Positions 17,699 through 26,046 are shown, counted from the stretch's first letter. The stretch: 64,000 bases of DNA from JBCBDX01 sp038529265 (GCA_038529265.1 JBCBDX010000013.1:1-64000); one strand, 5' to 3'. The notes: generated by a model from the letters alone, not told the origin. Translations and numbers: made by a program.

Positions 17699-17986
17699 AT
17701 GAAACTGATTACCGTCGAAGCTCATTTTCAACCGTCAAAACTGGATAGCGCTGAGCAACATATTTCGGACCAAGCGGACACGGTCCGCGCGATGCCTGGC
17801 TGCAAGCACTACGCCTTTTATCGGGACCCCTCCGGTGAACGCCTGGCCATCATTCAGCACTGGGAAGATATGAAGACATTCGATGCCTATCGCTCCAGCC
17901 CCACCTTTGCTGCCCTTGGTCAGGGACTAGCGCCCATGATGGCATCACCACCTGTGACCAAAGTAGCCGAGATTGATAGCATCTGA
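17699..17986 (+). CDS. Antibiotic biosynthesis monooxygenase (ABM) domain protein
   Basis: 95 residues, the normal length for single-domain ABM/quinol monooxygenase proteins with a ferredoxin-like fold. Recognisable features are the N-terminal strand MKLITVEAHFQ, the central GCKHYAFYRDPSGERLAIIQHWED and the C-terminal helix ending before a last strand. YgiN-like members oxidise quinols or act on small aromatic compounds without metal cofactors. GGAGAAGAG stands ahead of the ATG. The AraC-type regulator starts 3 nt after its stop, so the pair forms an operon and the regulator probably controls this gene or its target compound (inference). Confidence 0.8.
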   Translation: MKLITVEAHFQPSKLDSAEQHISDQADTVRAMPGCKHYAFYRDPSGERLAIIQHWEDMKTFDAYRSSPTFAALGQGLAPMMASPPVTKVAEIDSI

Positions 17987-17989
17987 TCC

Positions 17990-18748
17990 ATGAATAAAGC
18001 TCTGCCAGCGGCGTACTGCTTCTTTCAAGATATTGAGCCTCGTCCGCTTTTGGACCTGGTATTTGACCGAGACTATTTGCTCTATGCCGTCACTGGTGCG
18101 CTACATGTGACAGTTGCTGGTCAGCGTTGGTTTTTACCACCGTCTTTTGCTGCGTGGGTTCCAGCGGATGTCCCTTTCACAGCCGATATTCGCAAACCAA
18201 TGACAACTTGTTCAGTACTTGCGCGGCCAGGCTTTTGCGCGCTGATGCCGCGCAAACCTGTCGCGTTTCAAATGTCCCCAATGGCCCGTCAGATGATCCG
18301 CTATTGTAAGGATTGGGGCGCAGATGGACATCATATGCCTGAGGCTGAAGGCTTTTTTGAAGCACTACTGAACGTGTGCGCGCGATTGGCCGAAAGCTCC
18401 CTGGATGTCAGGCGACCAAGCGCTACGGAGCCAACCCTCCAGAAGGCAATAGACGTCACCGAGATGAAGCTTGCGGAAAAAATAACAGCCGTCGATGTTG
18501 CGCGATCAATCAATCGTTCAGAGCGTAGCATGCAGCGCGATTTTGCCGAAAATGTTGGTATGACCTGGTCAGAAGTCCTGACACGATTACGCGTCATCCG
18601 TGCCATCGAGCTGCTATGTGATCACGACCTGTCGATTATTCAGGTGGCCGGTCTCAGCGGCTATAATTCTTTAAGCGCGTTCAATCGCGCATTTTTGCGC
18701 TTTGCTGGCTGTACGCCATCTGCATTCAGAGCAGGGCTTGGTAGCTGA
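17990..18748 (+). CDS. AraC-family transcriptional regulator
   Basis: 252 residues. The N-terminal half is a cupin-like sensor (YLLYAVTGALHVTVAGQRWFLPPSFAAWVPADVPF, a barrel typical of the AraC binding domain). The C-terminal 100 residues carry the two helix-turn-helix motifs: KITAVDVARSINRSERSMQRDF and LSIIQVAGLSGYNSLSAFNRAF, ending GCTPSAFRAG, the classical AraC/XylS C-terminal signature. It begins 3 nt after the ABM monooxygenase gene. The small ligand is unknown; an aromatic or quinone-type inducer would fit the neighbour (inference). Confidence 0.9.
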   Translation: MNKALPAAYCFFQDIEPRPLLDLVFDRDYLLYAVTGALHVTVAGQRWFLPPSFAAWVPADVPFTADIRKPMTTCSVLARPGFCALMPRKPVAFQMSPMARQMIRYCKDWGADGHHMPEAEGFFEALLNVCARLAESSLDVRRPSATEPTLQKAIDVTEMKLAEKITAVDVARSINRSERSMQRDFAENVGMTWSEVLTRLRVIRAIELLCDHDLSIIQVAGLSGYNSLSAFNRAFLRFAGCTPSAFRAGLGS

Positions 18749-18768
18749 TCATCGGTCGTCTGCATTTG

Positions 18769-19245
18769 CTAATCAACAGAAACTTTATTGATCCCGATAT
18801 TGGGTCGATTAACAACCTCCCGCATAGAAAAGCTGGTGACGATCTTTGCCACATGGGGCAGGGCCGACAGATATTGGCGGTGAATGCGTTCATAGTCCGC
18901 CAAATCTTCGGCGGCCAAGCGCAATATGTAGTCATATTCGCCCGATACCAGATAGCACACGAGTATATTGGGTATCCCTTTGACTGCTTTTTCAAATTCA
19001 TCGAGCGTCTTTTGAAACTGCCCAGACAGTGAAATATGCACGATGGCGGTCAAACTATGCCCAAGCGCCTCGTTGGATAAGCGCGCATGATAACCCCGTA
19101 TGGCACCTGCCTTTTCCAACGCATCCAGCCGCCTTGAACAGGCTGACGCTGAAGCGCCAACTCTCTCCGCCAGCGCAGCATTGGTGATTCTGCCGTCGCG
19201 CTGGAGTTCATTCAAGATGGCACGATCAATCTGATCAAAGTTCAT
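18769..19245 (-). CDS. Lrp/AsnC-family regulator of alanine dehydrogenase
   Basis: 158 residues. An N-terminal helix-turn-helix (LDALEKAG preceded by ITNAALAERVGASASACSRR) is followed by the RAM ligand domain (ISLSGQFQKTLDEFEKAV, YDYILRLAAEDLADYERI). It is divergent from ald with about 137 nt between the starts, the arrangement of AldR-type regulators that activate alanine dehydrogenase in response to alanine. The assignment of target comes from this position; the family is seen directly. Confidence 0.9.
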   Translation of the reverse strand: MNFDQIDRAILNELQRDGRITNAALAERVGASASACSRRLDALEKAGAIRGYHARLSNEALGHSLTAIVHISLSGQFQKTLDEFEKAVKGIPNILVCYLVSGEYDYILRLAAEDLADYERIHRQYLSALPHVAKIVTSFSMREVVNRPNIGINKVSVD

Positions 19246-19382
19246 GGCTGCAAGCTTTCAACGTAAAAGGCAGAAACACTGGTAGAAGTTTGCGTTTCGC
19301 TACATGCATTTGTCAAACTTTGCACGGACATTTCGCCGGTTTTAGGTGAAGCTGAAGCTGCTCGGATCATGTGGAGGTTTTC

Positions 19383-20501
19383 ATGCGTGTCGGTTGTCCC
19401 AAAGAAATCAAGAACCACGAATACCGTGTTGGTCTTACGCCCGGCTCGGTTCGCGAATATGTGGCGCATGGGCATGAGGTGCTGGTGGAAACCGGCGCAG
19501 GGCTTGGCATTGGGGCCTCAGATGAGGCTTATCGCGCCGTTGGTGCGCGCATTGCCGACAGTGCAGCCGAGGTTTTTGAGAAGTCTGATATGGTCGTGAA
19601 GGTTAAGGAGCCGCAGCCTTCGGAATGGGTCCAGTTGCATGACGGGCAAATTCTCTACACCTACCTTCATTTGGCACCAGATGCGGCTCAGACCAAAGGG
19701 CTCGTTGAGAGTGGCGTCACTGCGGTCGCGTATGAGACGGTGACAGATGAGCATGGCGGTCTACCGCTTCTGGCGCCGATGTCAGAGGTAGCTGGGCGTC
19801 TCTCTATACAAGCGTCTGCGACAGCGCTTCAAAAGGCTAATGGCGGGCGCGGCGTCTTGCTCGGTGGTGTGCCCGGTGTGGCATCGGCAAAGGTCGCCGT
19901 CATCGGTGGCGGCGTTGTTGGTTTGAACGCCGCACGCATGGCGGTTGGTCTGGGTGCTCAAGTGACGATCCTTGATCGTTCGCTACCGCGTTTGCGTGAT
20001 CTCGACATGATGTTTGGTGGGCGTGTCGAAACACGTTACTCCACGGTGGAAGCGCTGGAAGAGGCGGTATTTGCCGCTGATGTCGTGGTCGGTGCTGTGC
20101 TGATCCCAGGTGCAGCTGCACCGAAGCTTGTTACCCGCGAGATGCTTGGCGCGATGAAGCCGGGCGCGGTGCTCTGTGATGTTGCAATAGATCAGGGTGG
20201 GTGTTTTGAAACATCTAAACCAACGACCCATGCTGAACCAACTTATGAAGTTGATCGCATTATTCACTATTGCGTTGCCAATATGCCGGGTGCGGTTCCA
20301 GTTACTTCGGCTGCTGCACTGAACAATGCCACCTTGCGCCATGGATTGGCGCTGGCGGACCATGGTTTGGAAGCCCTGGCGGAAGATCCGCATTTGCGCA
20401 ACGGGCTGAACGTCCACCGGGGCCATATCACGAATAAGGCCGTGGCGGAGGCACTTGGCTACGAAGCATCGGAGCCGTCGAGACTACTCAAGGTGGCGTG
20501 A
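19383..20501 (+). CDS. ald: Alanine dehydrogenase
   Basis: 372 residues, the usual length. Catalyses the NAD-dependent interconversion of alanine and pyruvate plus ammonia. The start MRVGCPKEIKNHEYRVGL is the family signature, and TGGAGG lies 5 nt before ATG 19383; an in-frame ATG 12 nt earlier would lie inside this ribosome site. Catalytic Lys (in VVKVKEPQPSEW) and His (in YTYLHLAPD) segments are seen, and the NAD fold has VIGGGVVGLNAARMAVGLGAQVTILD. The divergent Lrp-type gene is the likely regulator. The stop codon lies in a palindrome, GTGATAAATTTATCAC (20498-20513). Confidence 0.96.
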   Translation: MRVGCPKEIKNHEYRVGLTPGSVREYVAHGHEVLVETGAGLGIGASDEAYRAVGARIADSAAEVFEKSDMVVKVKEPQPSEWVQLHDGQILYTYLHLAPDAAQTKGLVESGVTAVAYETVTDEHGGLPLLAPMSEVAGRLSIQASATALQKANGGRGVLLGGVPGVASAKVAVIGGGVVGLNAARMAVGLGAQVTILDRSLPRLRDLDMMFGGRVETRYSTVEALEEAVFAADVVVGAVLIPGAAAPKLVTREMLGAMKPGAVLCDVAIDQGGCFETSKPTTHAEPTYEVDRIIHYCVANMPGAVPVTSAAALNNATLRHGLALADHGLEALAEDPHLRNGLNVHRGHITNKAVAEALGYEASEPSRLLKVA

Positions 20502-20636
20502 TAAATTTATCACCATCGTTAACTATCGCAGACAATTGTTTACTTATCCTGCTGTTTGCGGGTGACATTCATTAAGAATTCGTTAACGAGTTAGGCGTTG
20601 TCCGTGGGGGTGCAGCGCTGGCTGCATATTTGTGTG

Positions 20637-21896
20637 ATGAAACTATCAACGTTGCTCGCCGTTTCAGTGAGCGTATTTTCTCTGACTTTAAATTCGTCTT
20701 TTGCTGCTGATGAGATTGCTCCAGCGGAGCCAGCTCATGTTTGGAGCGGCATTTACGTTGGCCTTGGTATTGGCGGCGGCGCGGTTGTTCATGACCTAGA
20801 ATTGCTCAATATTCCTTCACCGATTTTTCGCCTGAATGGCTTAGGCGGTGAGGGCGTTTTCGGCGAGATATACGGTGGGTATGATTACGCTTTCAACAAC
20901 GGCTTAGTGGTCGGTGTTGGAGCCAATGCGCGGCTTTCAACGATCGCTTCGACGCTCGAGATTGGTGGCACCACTGCCGACATAACTGCTGACTATGGTT
21001 TCGATGTTTTTGCGCGCGCCGGTTATCTTCTGACACCACAGACACTCGGATATGTTTTGGCGGGCTATAGCTATCAGCATTTCGATATTAACGTCGATGG
21101 CCCGGGAAGCATCTTTGATTGGGGTGCAAATGGTTTCACCGTTGGTGCCGGTATTGAGACAGCGTTGACTCAACGCATTCACCTGAAAGGTGAGTATCGC
21201 TACAGCCAGTATGGTGAGCAGGACTTTGGCAGTAATGGGCTTATTGAAGTGCTGCCATCTTCGCACACTGCCACCTTGGGTCTTTCCTACCGTTTTGGCG
21301 CACCCGCTGCTACTCAATCTGCCGCCGGACCAGCGCCAGTTGATTTCACAGGCTTCTATGTTGGCCTTGCAGGCGGTGCGACAGGGCTGAGCCACCAGTT
21401 GTCAATTCAAGGTGCCCCACTTTCTCTCAATGGCATTGGCGCTGAGGGTATTCAAGGGCGCTTTCAAGCCGGTTATGATCACGAACTGGCAAATGGTGTA
21501 GTGCTTGGTGTTCAAGCGGATATCGGCATTGGCAATGTTGCAACGGTCCTCGACTTCTTGGGAACTGAAGTAGCCAGCATTGATCAAGAGTATGCTTGGT
21601 CAATTGTTGGACGCGTTGGTTACAAGGTGGGTCCGCGCACCATGGTCTACGCATTGGGTGGTTACACTCAGGAGTATTACGACATCAACGTAACTGGACC
21701 GGGCAGCATTTTTGACTTCACCACCAAGGGTTTCGTCGCTGGTGGTGGTGTTGAGACTGCCGTTACTGACAAAATCTTCCTCGGTGCCGAGTACCGCTAC
21801 ACTCAAACGCTTGAGAGCTTTGATTTGGGAATAGCCACGCTTGACCTGGAGCCTTCTTCCCACACCGGAATGGCAACACTGAAGTTCAAATTCTAA
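20637..21896 (+). CDS. Outer membrane protein with two tandem beta-barrel domains
   Basis: 419 residues from ATG 20637 (MKLSTLLAVSVSVFSLTLNSSFA, signal peptide). After cleavage come two homologous halves, roughly residues 36-225 and 236-419, each of the porin-like OMP b-barrel type seen in Omp25/Omp31 proteins. Both start with (F/W)(S/T)G(I/F)YVGL, both contain a DINV(D/T)GPGSIFD segment and an EYRY(S/T)Q segment, and both close with PSSHT plus a final aromatic-ended strand (LSYRF, LKFKF). The second half has the terminal Phe needed by the BAM machinery. In most relatives only one such domain is present. A linker rich in Ala/Pro (PAATQSAAGPAPV) joins the halves. Confidence 0.85.
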   Translation: MKLSTLLAVSVSVFSLTLNSSFAADEIAPAEPAHVWSGIYVGLGIGGGAVVHDLELLNIPSPIFRLNGLGGEGVFGEIYGGYDYAFNNGLVVGVGANARLSTIASTLEIGGTTADITADYGFDVFARAGYLLTPQTLGYVLAGYSYQHFDINVDGPGSIFDWGANGFTVGAGIETALTQRIHLKGEYRYSQYGEQDFGSNGLIEVLPSSHTATLGLSYRFGAPAATQSAAGPAPVDFTGFYVGLAGGATGLSHQLSIQGAPLSLNGIGAEGIQGRFQAGYDHELANGVVLGVQADIGIGNVATVLDFLGTEVASIDQEYAWSIVGRVGYKVGPRTMVYALGGYTQEYYDINVTGPGSIFDFTTKGFVAGGGVETAVTDKIFLGAEYRYTQTLESFDLGIATLDLEPSSHTGMATLKFKF

Positions 21897-21907
21897 GTGT
21901 TCTCGAT

Positions 21908-21936
21908 ACAGCCGTTGTCGCTATGACGGCGGCTGT
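21908..21936 (+). terminator. Hairpin between convergent genes, possible terminator
   Basis: A 12-bp stem including two G-U pairs (ACAGCCG with CGGCTGT, then TT/GG, then GTC/GAC) closes a five-base loop just after the stop of the outer membrane protein gene. There is no clear T run after it, so intrinsic termination is uncertain; it may simply stabilise the transcript end. Confidence 0.4.
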
Positions 21937-22530
21937 TCACTGCGTAGCATTTAGTATTGCCAATTCAACTTCACTTAGCGGGCGGACACTACCTTTAGCT
22001 TGGCGATATGGTATGAAACCCATTTTTTGATAAAGCGGCAACGCGGCCGGGTGGTCCAACGCGCAGGTATTGACCGTTATTTCATTGGGGTCGTTTGCCC
22101 AACATGCGGCGATGGCTTGGCCCAAAAACCACTTTCCCAAGCCCATGCCATGAACATGTGGCATAGTGCCAAAGTAGGCCAAATCCGTCGATCCCGGTTT
22201 GGCTCGGTTGACCTCAAAAAATCCAGCTGGTGCACCGTCTACGTAAAGTGCGGTAATCTCGCATGTGTCGGCGTGGATACAACGCGCCAGTTCAGCATCC
22301 GTCAAGCGCAGACGAGACTCCCAATTCCAGTGAATGCCGACTTGATAATAAAGGTAGCGGTAGAAGTGAAGTGGCGGTTTGTCCACGGTGTGCAGGCTGA
22401 TATCAACGCCCGACGGCTGGGGGCAGGGCTTGGGGATATTCTTTTCCATCCGAAGATAGGTGATGATCGCTTCAAGCGACGCTCCCTCGGGTGCGGCGCC
22501 GGCGGCGCGCAGGTTTTTCAACCAGCTCAT
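21937..22530 (-). CDS. GNAT-family N-acetyltransferase
   Basis: 197 residues. The C-terminal two thirds fit the GNAT fold: acceptor strand EITALYVDGAPAGFFEVNR, then the acetyl-CoA loop HVHGMGLGKWFLGQA (a Q/R-x-x-G-x-G/A variant), then TVNTCALDHPAALPLYQKMGFIPY, the usual last motif. The substrate is unknown. It is the last gene of the cysK-alaX-sseA operon, starting 2 nt past the sseA stop. The link to cysteine or alanine metabolism is by position only. Confidence 0.85.
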   Translation of the reverse strand: MSWLKNLRAAGAAPEGASLEAIITYLRMEKNIPKPCPQPSGVDISLHTVDKPPLHFYRYLYYQVGIHWNWESRLRLTDAELARCIHADTCEITALYVDGAPAGFFEVNRAKPGSTDLAYFGTMPHVHGMGLGKWFLGQAIAACWANDPNEITVNTCALDHPAALPLYQKMGFIPYRQAKGSVRPLSEVELAILNATQ

Positions 22531-22532
22531 GT

Positions 22533-23384
22533 TCAGCTATGTCCCTTGATCACCGGTGTGTCTTGGCGTGACCCCCATTCTGCCCATGAGCCATCATAGA
22601 GAGACGTGTTTTCATTGCCGAGCGATGCCAACGCCAGCGTGATCACCGCTGCCGTGACGCCTGAACCACAAGTGGTCACGACCGGCTTTTCTGGATTGAT
22701 ACCAGCTTCGTTTATAACCTTACGCAATTCGTCAAGTTCCAGCAGGTAACCGTCAGGCGCCAGCGTTGCATAGTGTACGCATTTTGCACCGGGCATATGG
22801 CCTGAGCGCATGCCTTCCCGGGGCTCGGGTTCTTCACCAGTAAAGCGCCCCATGCCGCGCGCATCGGCAATTTGGGTCGTCTGGCTCTGAACGGTCGACA
22901 TCATCTGCTCAAATGAAGCAACCTTTGACGCGTTGAACTTGGGCACAAAGGCTGTTCGTGCACACATGGTTGGTTTGTCGGTGACAAAACGGCCTTCTTT
23001 TTTCCAGCCATCTAGACCACCGTCGAGCACAAACACTTTTTCAGCACCCATGGTCCTGAAAAGCCACCAGACGCGCGGCGCGGAGAAATAGCCCGGGCCA
23101 TCATAGACGATTATTGTGTCATCGCGCGCTACCCCCATCGCCGAGACATGTTGCTCAAAGAGCGCGGGCGAGGGCACGGTATGTGGTAGGCCGGACTTCG
23201 TGTTGGCGATCACATCCTGATCGAAAAAATGCGCGCCTGGAATATGGCCTACGTCATATTCTTTGCGTGCATCGCGGCCCATCGCAGGCAAGTACCAAGA
23301 GGCGTCAATGATCGACACACCGGGATCGTTCCAATGCGTTGACAGCCAGTCAGCTGAGACGATGAATACTGATTTTTGACTCAT
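22533..23384 (-). CDS. sseA: 3-mercaptopyruvate sulfurtransferase
   Basis: 283 residues with two rhodanese modules. The active-site loop in the second module is CGSGVTA, the form that marks mercaptopyruvate rather than thiosulfate sulfurtransferases; the first module (DEYDVGHIPGAHFFDQD-like region, IVYDGPGYFSAPRVWWLF) is inactive, as usual. It moves sulfur from 3-mercaptopyruvate to cyanide or thiols. It overlaps the alaX stop by 4 nt and lies downstream of cysK, so the operon joins cysteine synthesis with sulfur transfer. Confidence 0.92.
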   Translation of the reverse strand: MSQKSVFIVSADWLSTHWNDPGVSIIDASWYLPAMGRDARKEYDVGHIPGAHFFDQDVIANTKSGLPHTVPSPALFEQHVSAMGVARDDTIIVYDGPGYFSAPRVWWLFRTMGAEKVFVLDGGLDGWKKEGRFVTDKPTMCARTAFVPKFNASKVASFEQMMSTVQSQTTQIADARGMGRFTGEEPEPREGMRSGHMPGAKCVHYATLAPDGYLLELDELRKVINEAGINPEKPVVTTCGSGVTAAVITLALASLGNENTSLYDGSWAEWGSRQDTPVIKGHS

Positions 23385-24109
23385 GTTGTAGATGTATCAA
23401 ACCTGATCCTGAAACGTCTATTCTCACGTCCCTTTTTTTCGATCTTGGCGATAAAGATGTCACCCACTTCCTGCGTTTCACTCACATGGGTGCCACCGCA
23501 AGGTTGCGAGTCGATGCTGGCATTCTCGCCAATACAAACGAGCCGGATGTGGCCGGTGCCCGTTGGTGGGTGGACATTTTTTGATTTTACAAGGCCGGGA
23601 TTGGACGCCAGTTCTTCGTCAGTTATCCACTGCGTGTAAATGGGGTGATTGGCACGAACCAGCGCCATGAGCTTTTCGGTGACGCCCTCTTTCGCGACGG
23701 TGTCGCTCATATCGAAGTCAACGCGGCTATCTTCGACGTCAACACGCGCGCCGGTGATGGGTAGTGGGCAAACCACGGACAGTAGATGACAGGCTGTGTG
23801 CATGCGCATCAGTTTGTAGCGGCGCTCCCAGTCGATATGCAGTATCAGTTTCTCGTCGATGGCTGGAAAAGGTCCGCCTTCTGCCGGCAAATGAATGATA
23901 TCTGCCTTGGTTTCGCCGGTGACAGTGCTGACAATCGCGATTTTGGTGCCGTCGTTACGTTCCAGAAAACCTGTGTCGCCAGGCTGTCCGCCAGATGTGG
24001 CATAAAAGTTAGTTTGATCCAGAATGATCCCGCCATCTTCTGTAAGAGCCGTGACAGCAGCTTCCGCTACGGACAAATAGGCATCATCGCGAAAAAGAGG
24101 TTTAGTCAT
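23381..24109 (-). CDS. alaX: Alanyl-tRNA editing protein AlaX
   Basis: 242 residues, the size of AlaX-M type free-standing editing domains. These hydrolyse Ser- or Gly-tRNA(Ala), correcting AlaRS errors in trans. The zinc ligands are in RMHTACHLL (HxxxH) and QPCGGTHV (CxxxH). The N-terminal glycine-rich FYATSGGQPGDTG segment, as in AlaRS, is present. It overlaps both neighbours by 4 nt (cysK upstream, sseA downstream), so translation is probably coupled. Pairing with cysK may link serine availability to proofreading of serine misacylation (inference). Confidence 0.9.
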   Translation of the reverse strand: MTKPLFRDDAYLSVAEAAVTALTEDGGIILDQTNFYATSGGQPGDTGFLERNDGTKIAIVSTVTGETKADIIHLPAEGGPFPAIDEKLILHIDWERRYKLMRMHTACHLLSVVCPLPITGARVDVEDSRVDFDMSDTVAKEGVTEKLMALVRANHPIYTQWITDEELASNPGLVKSKNVHPPTGTGHIRLVCIGENASIDSQPCGGTHVSETQEVGDIFIAKIEKKGRENRRFRIRFDTSTT

Positions 24110-25140
24110 CCAACGCCCTCAAACGGCACGTCGATGTTCACCGGCTTTTCCAGCCAAGCCGGAACCGGGAGGTCCTTTGAGCGCAAGAAATCAGGGTTAT
24201 AGACCTTGGACTGATAACGGTTTCCATAGTCGCAAAGGATTGTCACGATCGTATGGCCTGGCCCCAACTCCTTGGCCATTTTTATGGCGCCGCCAATATT
24301 GACGCCCGTAGAGCCGCCCATGATCATGCCTTCTTCTTCCGCAAGGGCAAAGATGATGTCCAGCGCTTCGGTATCCGTTACCTGACAAGCGAAGTCCGGT
24401 TTGAAGCCCTCAAGGTTGGCGGTGATGCGCCCTTGGCCGATCCCTTCAGAAATGGAGCTGCCTTCCGACTTTAATTCTCCGCTTGTATAGAACGAATAGA
24501 GCGCGGCCCCCATGGGATCTGCGATTCCGATCTTCACAGTGTCAGATTGCTCGCGCAAATATGTTGCCACACCGGCCAATGTGCCGCCGGAGCCACATGC
24601 GCAGATAAAGCCGTCTACTTTTCCATTCGTGTCACGCCAAATCTCAGGCCCGGTAGATTCAATGTGGGCCTGGCGATTGACGACATTATCAAACTGATTG
24701 GCCCATATGGCTCCATTGGGTTCTGTCTTGGCGAGCTGGTCGGCGAGGCGGCCTGACAGACGAACATAATTATTCGGGTTGCGGTAGGGAGCGGCTGGCA
24801 CCTCTACAAGTTCTGCCCCTAAAAGGCGCAAAGCATCCTTCTTTTCCTGACTTTGTGTTTCGGGAATAACGATGACGGTTCGATATCCGAGCGCTTTGGC
24901 AACCATCGTCATGCCGATACCGGTATTGCCGGCCGTGCCTTCGACGATAACGCCACCAGCTTTGAGCAAGCCGCGGCTCTCAGCGTCGCGAATGATCCAC
25001 AGGGCTGCGCGATCTTTCACCGATTGGCCGGGGTTCAAAAACTCGCATTTGCCCAGGATCGTGCATCCCGTTTCTTTTGAGGCGCGTTCCAGTTTCACCA
25101 AGGGCGTATTGCCGATCAGATCAATTACAGACGCATGCAT
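24106..25140 (-). CDS. cysK: Cysteine synthase A
   Basis: 344 residues. PLP enzyme making cysteine from O-acetylserine and sulfide. The PLP lysine lies in NPGQSVKDRAA; the substrate-binding loop is VEGTAGNTGIG (where many CysK have T-S-G-N-T, here T-A-G-N-T); the phosphate loop is CGSGGTLAGVA. The start is ATG 25140 (MHASVIDLIGNTPLVKL), with AGGGGG about 7 nt upstream. First gene of a four-gene overlapping operon with alaX, sseA and a GNAT protein. It is divergent from the ChrR-like gene with about 205 nt between the starts. Confidence 0.93.
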   Translation of the reverse strand: MHASVIDLIGNTPLVKLERASKETGCTILGKCEFLNPGQSVKDRAALWIIRDAESRGLLKAGGVIVEGTAGNTGIGMTMVAKALGYRTVIVIPETQSQEKKDALRLLGAELVEVPAAPYRNPNNYVRLSGRLADQLAKTEPNGAIWANQFDNVVNRQAHIESTGPEIWRDTNGKVDGFICACGSGGTLAGVATYLREQSDTVKIGIADPMGAALYSFYTSGELKSEGSSISEGIGQGRITANLEGFKPDFACQVTDTEALDIIFALAEEEGMIMGGSTGVNIGGAIKMAKELGPGHTIVTILCDYGNRYQSKVYNPDFLRSKDLPVPAWLEKPVNIDVPFEGVG

Positions 25141-25272
25141 GCTATTCCCCCTCAATTTAAGCCAAAACTATTGTTGACATTGCGCTTGGGCAAGCCATTT
25201 ACCGCGTGGAAACTGAGGGTTAGCGAAATAATTGCCTCTCAAAAAGCCATAATGCGGCTCGAGTTTCGCCGG

Positions 25273-25302
25273 TGATCCAACTTGTGACGCAGCGCGTAAA
25301 CA
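25273..25302 (+). promoter_or_regulatory. Putative RpoE/ECF11-type promoter of the ChrR-like gene
   Basis: TGATCC (25273-25278) is followed by exactly 18 nt and TAAACA (25297-25302). This matches the promoter established for RpoE of Rhodobacter sphaeroides (TGATCC, 18 nt, TAxxx), the sigma factor controlled by ChrR. The -10 element lies about 44 nt before the preferred start of the ChrR-like gene. I found no second clear copy before the photolyase operon or the SDR gene. Confidence 0.6.
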
Positions 25303-25345
25303 TGACAAATAAACGACATGCGCCATGCAAGGCGCAGGAGTTATG

Positions 25346-25990
25346 ATGACAAACGAATATATGAGTTCGATGGACACGCTGCTCAGCAGCTATGTTTCTG
25401 GCACGTTGCCGACGCCGGTGCAGGTTCTAATTGAATCGCACCTTGAGCTGTCGACTGCCAACCATGATTTCGTTTCGGGGCTGGAAATGGCTGCCGGGGA
25501 TCAGTTGAGTAGTATTGCACCTACTGCATTTCGTGACCGCGATAGCGCGCTAGAGGCTATTTTCTCCTCTGAACCGGTGAGCCGTTCCAAGCAACAGGCG
25601 AAAAGTTGTGGCATTCTTCCCACGGCGCTGCAGGATTTCATTGGTTTCAAGGCAGATGATATTCCTTGGAAGACGAAAATGCCCGGCTTCCGCGAGTATG
25701 ATTTGCCCGACATTGATGGCTGCCATGTCTCAATGTTTTGGATCAAGCCGGGTCGTACCGTTCCCGCACACACTCACGAAGGCGTTGAATTGTCGCTGAT
25801 TGTCGATGGTGCATTTCACGATTCACGCGGACGGTTTGGTCGCGGTGATATCTCAATCGCTGACGATAGCGTTGACCATCGCCCAACTGCGGAAACGGAC
25901 CGCCCTTGCATCGGCTTTGCCGTTTGCGACGGTGCGTTACGTCTAACAGGCCCTTTGCATCAACGTTTGGGCGATATTATCGCCGGATAA
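25346..25990 (+). CDS. ChrR-like cupin protein (anti-sigma homologue with degenerate zinc site)
   Basis: 214 residues from ATG 25346, 5 nt after AGGAG (ATG 25343 is too close). The layout is that of ChrR: an N-terminal anti-sigma-like helix bundle (LLSSYVSGTLPTPVQVLIESHLEL) and a C-terminal cupin. The cupin metal ligands match ChrR one residue on: His142 and His144 in PAHTHEGVELS, Glu148, and His178 in SVDHRP. In the N-terminal zinc site only His32 is kept: ChrR Cys35 and Cys38 are Ser36 and Asn39 here, and the first His is missing. No sigma factor gene adjoins it, whereas rpoE-chrR are normally paired. It may sense singlet oxygen or peroxides with the cupin alone or act on a remote sigma factor. 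Confidence 0.8.
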   Translation: MTNEYMSSMDTLLSSYVSGTLPTPVQVLIESHLELSTANHDFVSGLEMAAGDQLSSIAPTAFRDRDSALEAIFSSEPVSRSKQQAKSCGILPTALQDFIGFKADDIPWKTKMPGFREYDLPDIDGCHVSMFWIKPGRTVPAHTHEGVELSLIVDGAFHDSRGRFGRGDISIADDSVDHRPTAETDRPCIGFAVCDGALRLTGPLHQRLGDIIAG

Positions 25991-26013
25991 ACCGAATTTT
26001 CGGAACCGAACAG

Positions 26014-26046
26014 GCCCTCGTTGCGTATTAGCAACGAGGGCTTTTT
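26014..26046 (+). terminator. Rho-independent terminator after the ChrR-like gene
   Basis: A perfect 11-bp stem (GCCCTCGTTGC with GCAACGAGGGC) and a six-base loop, followed by five T. It ends only 36 nt before the SDR start, so that gene must rely on read-through or a very short promoter region. Confidence 0.92.

Noticed and set aside
20498..20513. Palindrome GTGATAAATTTATCAC at the ald stop codon
   Set aside because: No loop, no T run, and it covers the stop; it could be chance in an AT-rich context, so it is not annotated as a terminator.
25141..25272. Possible SAM-type riboswitch before cysK
   Set aside because: No recognised conserved core or paired structure could be read with confidence.
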